A stretch of 12,086 bases of DNA, from NCBI GenBank assembly GCA_023426005.1, contig JAFABO010000035.1, forward strand, positions 1-12,086. Direction: 5' to 3'. Within the stretch, counting starts at the first letter, position 1. Each line of letters starts with the position of its first letter. A model generated the notes under the pieces. The model saw nothing but the letters and a program-made list of their open reading frames with translations, searched no databases and was not told the DNA's origin. The translations under genes were made by a program, and so were the position numbers. This DNA is from Bacillota bacterium. GTDB taxonomy: Bacteria > Bacillota > Clostridia > Acetivibrionales > DSM-1351. Below, one piece after another: positions 7,129 through 12,086 of the stretch.

Positions 7129-7187
7129 AAACAGGGATCATTTCATATGTCAATTTGACTTTGCGGTGGAATGGTTCCTGTTTTTTT
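7129..7187 (+). terminator. Intrinsic terminator of trpS
   Basis: About 14 bp of stem (7129-7142 with 7170-7183, two G-U pairs) encloses a loop that has a further small GTCA/TGAC stem. Seven T residues follow (7181-7187). It lies directly after the trpS stop and also explains away a short open frame starting at 7166. Confidence 0.88.
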
Positions 7188-7188
7188 A

Positions 7189-7313
7189 TGTTAAGGAAAT
7201 AATACTTCTGTTTGAGGAATATAAATTAGTGATACAAGGTGCTGCAAAGAATATTTACATTAATTCCTTAACAAAGCTGTTCCTTTTCCTATCAGTTAAT
7301 TATTTTGCTGATA
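7189..7313 (+). promoter_or_regulatory. Structured leader upstream of mntP, class unknown
   Basis: Two inverted repeats are visible: TGTTAAGGAA (7189-7198) with TTCCTTAACA (7264-7273), 10 bp closing a 65-nt interior, and TATCAG (7290-7295) with CTGATA (7308-7313). I found no convincing promoter and no terminator between them and the gene. Genes for Mn2+ export are often under the yybP-ykoY manganese riboswitch, but its conserved junction sequences were not recognised here. Regulation by this leader is inference from structure alone. Confidence 0.3.
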
Positions 7314-7338
7314 ATATACATGTTTTTAGGAGAATTGT

Positions 7339-7908
7339 ATGGCACTGACAGAATTGATATTATTGGCATTGGGACTTTCCATGGATGCTTCGGCAGTGTC
7401 CATATCCAACTCCCTGTGCATTGATAAGATAAAACTTAAACATGTCTTGAAAATGGCGCTGATGTTTGCTGCTTTTCAAGGCATAATGCCGTTGATAGGT
7501 TATTTTGCAGCAAACAATTTTGAGGCTGTAATCAGCAGGTTTGATCACTGGATAGCATTTATTCTTCTGGCTATAATAGGCGGAAAAATGCTGCATGAAG
7601 CAATAAAGGCCGAGATAAATCAGGAGTGCAGCTTGTTTGCACTTACATTGAAACTGCTGTTTGTTCAGGCTGTGGCAACAAGCATTGACGCCCTGGCAGT
7701 CGGAGTGAGTTTATCGGCCCTGAATGTGGATATTTTCTATTCAATAACTATAATAAGCATCGTAACATTTATTTGCTGTACAGCAGCAATACTTGTGGCC
7801 AAAAGATTCGGCAATCTGCTGGGAAAGCGGGCAGGTATAGCAGGCGGTATTATTTTAATATCCATAGGAGTCAAAATATTTCTTGAGCACATGTTTTTTC
7901 ATATATGA
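7339..7908 (+). CDS. mntP: Manganese efflux pump MntP
   Basis: Membrane exporter of Mn2+ of the MntP (DUF204, formerly YebN) family, 189 residues, about six transmembrane helices. The family is an internal duplication, seen here as two equivalent metal-site motifs: SMDASAVSIS (14-23, with D16) and SIDALAVGVS (115-124, with D117). These Asp residues correspond to those needed for function in E. coli MntP. Helices run near 4-24, 38-58, 70-88, 103-125, 133-155 and 166-185, and GGK at 81-83 precedes the central loop. AGGAGA (7328-7333) is 5 nt from the ATG. It stands alone between the trpS terminator and the uvrB control region. Confidence 0.93.
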   Translation: MALTELILLALGLSMDASAVSISNSLCIDKIKLKHVLKMALMFAAFQGIMPLIGYFAANNFEAVISRFDHWIAFILLAIIGGKMLHEAIKAEINQECSLFALTLKLLFVQAVATSIDALAVGVSLSALNVDIFYSITIISIVTFICCTAAILVAKRFGNLLGKRAGIAGGIILISIGVKIFLEHMFFHI

Positions 7909-7933
7909 GATATTTTCAGCTGTTTTCAGTGCA

Positions 7934-7993
7934 TATAACATAAAGCAGATCAGAAGCAAACGTATGTTTGCTTCTGATCTGCTTTATGTTATA
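7934..7993. repeat. Perfect 28-bp inverted repeat with 4-nt loop between mntP and uvrB
   Basis: Positions 7934-7961 are the exact reverse complement of 7966-7993, separated by GTAT. Starting 25 bp after the mntP stop, the transcript would fold into a long hairpin, and the T-rich 3' arm (TTTATGTTATAATTT) could give factor-independent termination, though no clean T run exists. As DNA, the same palindrome holds a LexA-box-like core and the uvrB promoter, both listed separately. It probably ends mntP transcripts and starts uvrB transcripts. Confidence 0.9.
7957..7970. promoter_or_regulatory. Putative LexA (DinR) SOS box for uvrB
   Basis: CAAACGTATGTTTG at the centre of the palindrome differs from the Firmicutes SOS consensus CGAAC-RNRY-GTTYG at one base (A for G at position 2) and is fully symmetric. 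It overlaps the putative -35 box at 7968-7973, a position that blocks RNA polymerase. uvrB is a well-known LexA-regulated gene in Gram-positive bacteria. Binding itself is not shown. Confidence 0.68.
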
Positions 7994-7995
7994 AT
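7968..7995 (+). promoter_or_regulatory. uvrB promoter with extended -10
   Basis: TATAAT at 7990-7995 is preceded by TG at 7987-7988, giving a full extended -10 (TGTTATAAT). A weak -35, TTGCTT (7968-7973), lies 16 bp upstream. Extended -10 promoters tolerate poor -35 boxes. The elements lie in the right arm of the 28-bp palindrome. Confidence 0.72.
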
Positions 7996-8046
7996 TTAAT
8001 GTGATTGTTTGAGATAAATATAAGTTATGAATGACCGGTTTATGGC

Positions 8047-8053
8047 AAGGAGG
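8047..8053 (+). promoter_or_regulatory. Ribosome binding site that fixes the uvrB start
   Basis: AAGGAGG lies 4 nt before the ATG at 8058. An upstream in-frame ATG at 8031 would add nine residues (MTGLWQGGH) that are not part of UvrB and would put this ribosome site inside the coding region. Confidence 0.85.
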
Positions 8054-8057
8054 ACAT

Positions 8058-10037
8058 ATGAACAGATTTGAAGTTGTTTCGGAATATAAACCAAAAGGTG
8101 ATCAGCCTGTAGCTATAGAAAAGTTGAGCGAGGGGATACTGGAGGGACAAAAGCATCAGACTCTATTGGGTGTTACAGGTTCAGGCAAGACCTACACTGT
8201 GGCGAAGGTCATAGAACAGGTTCAGAAGCCTACGCTTGTCATCGCCCACAACAAAACCCTTGCTGCACAGCTCTGCAGTGAATTTAAGGAATTCTTTCCG
8301 AATAATGTTGTAGAGTATTTTGTAAGTTATTATGATTACTATCAGCCTGAGGCTTACATCCCGTCGACAGATACCTATATCGAGAAGGATTCCTCTGTGA
8401 ATGAGGAAATAGATAAGCTCCGGCACTCGGCGACTGCTGCTCTTTTCGAAAGAAGGGACGTAATTATAGTTGCCAGCGTTTCCTGTATTTACGGTCTGGG
8501 TGACCCGGAGGACTATACCGACCTTATGCTTTCACTCAGGGTGGGGATGCAGAAGGACAGGGATGAAATAATACGCAAGCTTGTTGACATACAATATGAG
8601 AGAAATGAGATAGATTTCAGAAGAGGCAGATTCAGAGCAAGAGGTGATGTGCTGGAAATTTTTCCGGCAAACAGCTCTGAAATGGTTCTGAGAGTTGAAT
8701 TTTTCGGAGATGAAATAGAAAGGATAACAGAGGTTGACCATCTGACGGGTGAAATAAAGGGAACAAGATCACATATAGCTGTTTTCCCGGCATCTCACTA
8801 CGCTACTACAAGGCCCAAAATGGAAAAGGCCATGGTGACCATTGAGCAGGAACTGGGAGAGCGCCTCGAACAGCTGAAAATGGAGGGGAAGCTCCTTGAA
8901 GCCCAGCGGCTTGAGCAGAGAACCAGATATGATCTTGAGATGATGTCTGAAATAGGTTTTTGTCAGGGCATCGAGAATTATTCCAGGCATATCAGCGGCA
9001 GAGAGCCCGGAAGTTCACCCTTTACACTTATGGACTACTTTCCGGAGGATTACCTTCTGGTAATAGACGAATCCCATGTTACGGTTTCCCAGGTAGGTGC
9101 AATGTACAACGGAGACAGATCCAGAAAGGAATCACTGGTTGAGTACGGCTTCAGGCTGCCTTCCGCTTTTGATAACAGGCCGCTTAAATTCAATGAGTTT
9201 GAGGAAAGAGTGAACCAGGTGGTCTATGTCAGCGCCACGCCGGCTGCTTATGAGAGAGAACATTCCACTCAGGTGGTTGAGCAGATCATCAGGCCTACCG
9301 GACTTATTGACCCTGAGATAATAATAAGACCGGTCAGGGGACAGATAGATGATTTGATTGGAGAAATAAATTCCAGGGCTGAAATCGGCCAGAGGGTGCT
9401 TGTCACAACACTTACCAAGAAAATGGCCGAAGATTTGACCGATTATATGAAGGAACTTGATATTAAAGTAAAATATCTTCACTCGGATGTTGCTACTTTC
9501 GAGAGAATGGAGATAATCAGGGATTTGCGTCTGGGGGTATTTGACGTGCTAATCGGTATAAATCTTCTCAGAGAGGGGCTTGATATACCTGAGGTTTCGC
9601 TTGTTGCCATACTGGATGCCGACAAGGAAGGTTTCCTCAGATCAGAAACTTCCCTGATACAGACAATAGGACGTGCTGCCCGAAACTCTGAAGGAAAAGT
9701 AATCATGTATGCCGATAATATAACCGGTTCAATGAATAGAGCCATAAGTGAAACCAACAGAAGAAGACAGCTTCAGATGGATTTTAACAAGGCTCATGGT
9801 ATTGTGCCTACAACCATACAAAAATCTGTCAGAGACTTAATCGAAGCAACAAAGGTTGCAGAGGAGGAGGAATCATATTATACTGGTAAGGATAAACCGA
9901 ATCTCATGTCTGTTGAGGAATTGGAAAAACTGATTTCAAAGCTTCAGAAAGAGATGAAGCAGGCTGCCGCAGACTTGCAATTTGAACGGGCCGCCGGACT
10001 GAGAGATAAAGTAGAAGAGCTGAAGAAGAGAGTATAG
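8058..10037 (+). CDS. uvrB: Excinuclease ABC subunit B
   Basis: DNA helicase-like damage-verification subunit of nucleotide excision repair; it is loaded by UvrA and recruits UvrC to cut. 659 residues, full length. Walker A GVTGSGKT is at 38-45, the damage-probing beta-hairpin around YYDYYQPEAY at 91-100, the Walker B/DEAD-like IDESH at 336-340, a helicase segment VYVSATP at 389-395, and motif VI QTIGRAARN at 535-543. A C-terminal UVR domain, the UvrC contact, spans about 620-657. An extended -10 promoter and LexA-box-like palindrome lie upstream, suggesting SOS control. uvrA does not follow, unlike in many Firmicutes; instead an LrgA/LrgB pair starts 51 bp downstream with no visible terminator. 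Confidence 0.97.
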   Translation: MNRFEVVSEYKPKGDQPVAIEKLSEGILEGQKHQTLLGVTGSGKTYTVAKVIEQVQKPTLVIAHNKTLAAQLCSEFKEFFPNNVVEYFVSYYDYYQPEAYIPSTDTYIEKDSSVNEEIDKLRHSATAALFERRDVIIVASVSCIYGLGDPEDYTDLMLSLRVGMQKDRDEIIRKLVDIQYERNEIDFRRGRFRARGDVLEIFPANSSEMVLRVEFFGDEIERITEVDHLTGEIKGTRSHIAVFPASHYATTRPKMEKAMVTIEQELGERLEQLKMEGKLLEAQRLEQRTRYDLEMMSEIGFCQGIENYSRHISGREPGSSPFTLMDYFPEDYLLVIDESHVTVSQVGAMYNGDRSRKESLVEYGFRLPSAFDNRPLKFNEFEERVNQVVYVSATPAAYEREHSTQVVEQIIRPTGLIDPEIIIRPVRGQIDDLIGEINSRAEIGQRVLVTTLTKKMAEDLTDYMKELDIKVKYLHSDVATFERMEIIRDLRLGVFDVLIGINLLREGLDIPEVSLVAILDADKEGFLRSETSLIQTIGRAARNSEGKVIMYADNITGSMNRAISETNRRRQLQMDFNKAHGIVPTTIQKSVRDLIEATKVAEEEESYYTGKDKPNLMSVEELEKLISKLQKEMKQAAADLQFERAAGLRDKVEELKKRV

Positions 10038-10088
10038 CTTATAGATAAACATGACAATATTTATGTATATGAGGTGTGTCGGGGTTAA

Positions 10089-10439
10089 ATGAAATTACTA
10101 AGGCAGTTTTTAATCGTACTAATAATTTGTGTTATCGGTGAAGTGCTGGATAAAGTTGTTCATGTTCCGCTTCCCGGCAGTATCATCGGTATGATATTGC
10201 TGTTTGTTTGCCTGATTACCGGAGTTATTAAAGTTGAAATGATAGAGGAAATAAGCAGGTTTTTGCTTGATCACCTTGCATTCTTCTTTATACCCTCGGG
10301 AGTGGGCCTTCTGGCATATGCGGGAATACTGAAAAAGAATCTGATACCTATCATGGTCATATGCTTTGTTTCCACCATTCTGGTAATGATTGTTACAGGT
10401 CTGACCGTACAGTTGATAAAGGGGAGGAAAGCAAAGTGA
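10089..10439 (+). CDS. lrgA: CidA/LrgA family holin-like membrane protein
   Basis: Small integral membrane protein of the CidA/LrgA family, 116 residues, four predicted helices near 5-22, 30-48, 62-80 and 84-109. The family motif PLPGSIIGMILLF (27-39) is clear, as is the helix-3 block FFIPSGVGLL (66-75). The family was described as holin-like factors controlling murein hydrolase activity and cell death in Staphylococcus; in some bacteria LrgAB-type pairs take part in pyruvate or glycolate transport. CidA and LrgA cannot be told apart from sequence alone, so the symbol is by convention. GGGG at 10081-10084 is close to the start, and GAGGTG (10071-10076) lies 12 nt away. The stop overlaps the next start by 4 bp. 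Confidence 0.88.
   Translation: MKLLRQFLIVLIICVIGEVLDKVVHVPLPGSIIGMILLFVCLITGVIKVEMIEEISRFLLDHLAFFFIPSGVGLLAYAGILKKNLIPIMVICFVSTILVMIVTGLTVQLIKGRKAK
10421..10427 (+). promoter_or_regulatory. Ribosome binding site that fixes the lrgB GTG start
   Basis: GGGGAGG inside the end of lrgA lies 8 nt before GTG at 10436. A longer in-frame ATG at 10361 would add 25 residues that read as the lrgA frame shadow and lack membrane character. Confidence 0.75.
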
Positions 10440-11131
10440 AAGAAATATTATCGACACCTGTATTTGCATTGTTGATCTCATTACTGGCCTTTGAAATAGG
10501 AATATTCATCAATAAAAAAACAAGACTGGCTATTTTTAATCCTCTAATGCTGGCAATTTTAATTGTTATTGGAACTCTGCTTGTTTTAAAAATACCGCTG
10601 GAGGATTACAAAAAAGGCGGAGACTTTATATCCCTGTTTTTAACTCCGGCTACAGTGATACTTGCTGTTCCTCTATATAAGAATATCAATTCTTTAAAAA
10701 AGGATTATGCAGCAATAATTGGCGGTGTACTTGTGGGCTGCATTACTGCTATTATAAGTATATGGCTTATGGGAAAGGCATTTGGGCTTTCGCCCGAATT
10801 ACTTGCTTCGCTGCTTCCAAAGTCAATAACCACACCTTTAGGCGTAGAGCTGTCAAAGCAACTCCGGGGAATACCTTCGGTTACAGTAGCGGCAATAGTT
10901 GTAACCGGAATAGTCGGGGCGGTTTTGGCACCGGCATTGTTGAAGGTATTCGGAATAAAGGATAAAACAGCCAGGGGCATAGCAATCGGTACTTCGGCAC
11001 ACGCCCTGGGGACAACCAAGGCAGTTGAGCTCGGTGAAACCGAAGGGGCCATGAGCGGTCTGGCCATAGGCCTGGCAGGGCTTGTCACCGTTATAATAGC
11101 AACAATACTTTCAAAGGCGGGATTATTCTAA
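10436..11131 (+). CDS. lrgB: LrgB family membrane protein
   Basis: Integral membrane partner of the CidA/LrgA protein, 231 residues from a GTG start chosen for the ribosome site and the GTGA overlap with the previous stop, which implies translational coupling. Family blocks are FNPLMLAI (34-41), LPKSITTPLGVELS (127-140) and IGTSAHALGTTKAVELGE (184-201). Hydrophobic segments run near 7-26, 33-52, 66-84, 92-113, 146-172 and 203-225. As in known lrgAB/cidAB pairs, the two proteins probably form one membrane complex whose cargo (metabolite export/import or murein hydrolase control) differs between organisms. No LytSR-type regulator gene is in the window. Confidence 0.9.
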   Translation: MKEILSTPVFALLISLLAFEIGIFINKKTRLAIFNPLMLAILIVIGTLLVLKIPLEDYKKGGDFISLFLTPATVILAVPLYKNINSLKKDYAAIIGGVLVGCITAIISIWLMGKAFGLSPELLASLLPKSITTPLGVELSKQLRGIPSVTVAAIVVTGIVGAVLAPALLKVFGIKDKTARGIAIGTSAHALGTTKAVELGETEGAMSGLAIGLAGLVTVIIATILSKAGLF

Positions 11132-11245
11132 AGGAAATCATACTTTCTTAAATCATCATCGTATATATCATTATAGTGGCAAATTGTTTCAGCGGGGTTG
11201 TAACCCTCAAATACAGTTTCAGTTTGCATTGACTTATTTGTTTGT

Positions 11246-11250
11246 GGAGG
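11246..11250 (+). promoter_or_regulatory. Ribosome binding site that fixes the GTG start at 11256
   Basis: GGAGG lies 5 nt before GTG at 11256. The open frame extends back to an ATG at 11184, but those 24 residues (starting MFQRGCNPQI) show no conservation-like features and have no ribosome site. Confidence 0.7.
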
Positions 11251-11255
11251 TTATT

Positions 11256-11936
11256 GTGAAGAATATATACGTCATATTATCCGCTACTCCTACAATGATG
11301 GGGAAGTTCATAAGAGTACTGACCAGAAGTTCCTTTAACCATTCCTCCATCAGTTTGACAGAAGGCTGGGAAGAGATGTATTCCTTTGCGCGCTACAGAG
11401 CTTCCAATCCTTTAGTGGGGGGATTTGTCAGGGAATTTCCTCAAAGGCTTTCTCACGGAAGGGGTCAAGACGAGGTTTATATAAAAGTATATAAAATTCC
11501 TGTAAGCAACAAGCAGTATGAAAAAATTAAGATGTTCATATATGGTATCAGGGATGACAGTGAGGAAAACATATATAATACACTGGCTGCCATAGGCGTT
11601 TTCCTGGGGCATAGGTTTAACACCTATAAAGCGTATACCTGCTCGGATTTTGTTGCACAGTCCCTGTCAAAGGGGAAAATTATTTCCAATAGTTATGTAT
11701 CAAGAAATATAGTTCCCGATGAAATGCAGATGTTTCTGGATAGATACACTGTTTTCAGCGGATGCTTAAAGAATTATAAACCGGTTGCAAATATCTGTCC
11801 TGAGTCCAGTGAGTTCTATATCAGACTGGGATTTGCAAAGGAAGTTGCAAAGACCTGCCTTCACTTTTATAATCTGATAAAAAGAAATAGCATCGTTAAC
11901 TATTTTTATGTCTCAGGCAAATCGCAGCAAATATAG
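11256..11936 (+). CDS. Putative permuted papain-like (NlpC/P60-type) hydrolase, function unknown
   Basis: A 226-residue protein with the layout of a circularly permuted NlpC/P60-like cysteine hydrolase. An N-terminal His sits in FNHSSISL (27-34, H29), and the candidate nucleophile is C129 in YTCSDFVAQSL (127-137), at the start of a helix. Between them is YSFAR...NPLVGGFVRE (42-60), a block I associate with clostridial hypothetical proteins of this type. No signal peptide or clear membrane helix is visible, so it is likely cytosolic or exported by another route. The last 90 residues carry no recognised domain. The start is GTG 11256. It follows lrgB by 124 bp on the same strand. The substrate is unknown: peptide, amide or lipid-ester bonds are all possible in this fold. 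Confidence 0.65.
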   Translation: MKNIYVILSATPTMMGKFIRVLTRSSFNHSSISLTEGWEEMYSFARYRASNPLVGGFVREFPQRLSHGRGQDEVYIKVYKIPVSNKQYEKIKMFIYGIRDDSEENIYNTLAAIGVFLGHRFNTYKAYTCSDFVAQSLSKGKIISNSYVSRNIVPDEMQMFLDRYTVFSGCLKNYKPVANICPESSEFYIRLGFAKEVAKTCLHFYNLIKRNSIVNYFYVSGKSQQI

Positions 11937-11991
11937 AGCCGCATTGCCGCTTAAAAAACATGCCCGGTAAATATGTATTTAATTGCGGCTC
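11936..11991 (+). repeat. Nested hairpin after the last gene
   Basis: GAGCCGCA (11936-11943, overlapping the stop codon) pairs with TGCGGCTC (11984-11991). Inside, TTAAA...ACAT and ATGT...TTTAA form a second imperfect stem (about 11951-11982). No T tract follows, so it is a poor fit to a standard terminator. Confidence 0.5.
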
Positions 11992-12002
11992 ATGCCGGAC
12001 GT

Positions 12003-12041
12003 GTTATTATCCTCAAAAGCAAAGCTTTTTGCGGTAATAAC
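12003..12041. repeat. Long imperfect hairpin in the 3' non-coding end
   Basis: GTTATTATCC (12003-12012) pairs with GGTAATAAC (12033-12041) with one bulge, and CAAAAGC (12014-12020) pairs with GCTTTTTG (12024-12031) with one bulge, around an AAA loop. Roughly 16 bp in all. The remaining sequence to 12086 is GC-richer and includes GCTGC-CTT-GCAGC. I see no coding frame here. Confidence 0.6.
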
Positions 12042-12086
12042 GGCAAAGGAAGATTATTGGGCCGCACTGCGCTGCCTTGCAGCTTG

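Noticed and set aside
7188..7338. yybP-ykoY manganese riboswitch before mntP
   Set aside because: Expected from gene context, but the conserved junction sequences were not found by eye; only generic inverted repeats are present.
7166..7348. 60-residue open frame between trpS and mntP
   Set aside because: Its start lies inside the trpS terminator, it has no ribosome site, and it overlaps the mntP start; it looks like chance AT-rich coding.
8031..8057. Nine-residue N-terminal extension of UvrB
   Set aside because: AAGGAGG at 8047-8053 would lie within the coding region, and UvrB homologues start near the MNRFEV-type sequence at 8058.
10705..11088. 127-residue minus-strand open frame inside lrgB
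   Set aside because: Reverse shadow of a clear LrgB gene; its serine/alanine/proline-rich product reflects the opposite codons of membrane helices.
1..12086. CRISPR array, tRNA/rRNA genes, insertion sequences
   Set aside because: Scanned for regular direct repeats, RNA gene signatures and transposase motifs; none seen.

Overview
The window looks like a stretch of chromosome from a low-to-mid GC Gram-positive anaerobe of the class Clostridia; a Ruminiclostridium- or Acetivibrio-like organism is my guess. The basis is strong AAGGAGG-type ribosome sites, intrinsic terminators, a guanine riboswitch over xpt, GTG starts, and clostridial-type BMP transporter and permuted papain-like proteins. All supported genes lie on the + strand. 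No mobile element, CRISPR array, tRNA or rRNA was seen. Most of the content is housekeeping or membrane function.

Region 1 (1-5727) is a purine-salvage block. The 3' two thirds of a guanine-type riboswitch and its terminator precede xpt. Then come a BMP-family lipoprotein, a two-domain ABC ATPase and two permeases, matching the layout of a nucleoside importer of the B. subtilis NupNOPQ (YufN-Q) type. A strong hairpin between the lipoprotein and ATPase genes probably sets unequal expression. A 58-residue two-helix membrane protein follows (5787-5963).

Region 2 (5964-7908) holds trpS, with its own promoter candidates and a clear terminator, and mntP, a manganese exporter. The mntP leader is structured, but I could not match it to the yybP-ykoY riboswitch.

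Region 3 (7909-11131) starts with a perfect 28-bp inverted repeat. Its centre is a near-consensus Firmicutes LexA (SOS) box, and its right arm contains an extended -10 promoter for uvrB. uvrB is followed after 51 bp, with no visible terminator, by a CidA/LrgA-LrgB pair that overlaps by 4 bp. This raises the possibility that the holin-like pair is read from an SOS-controlled promoter.

Region 4 (11132-12086) has a 226-residue protein with the His...Cys order of a circularly permuted papain-like (NlpC/P60-type) fold. After it comes 150 bp of hairpin-rich non-coding DNA that runs off the window and may be the edge of a dispersed repeat. There is no gene-free stretch longer than 300 bp.
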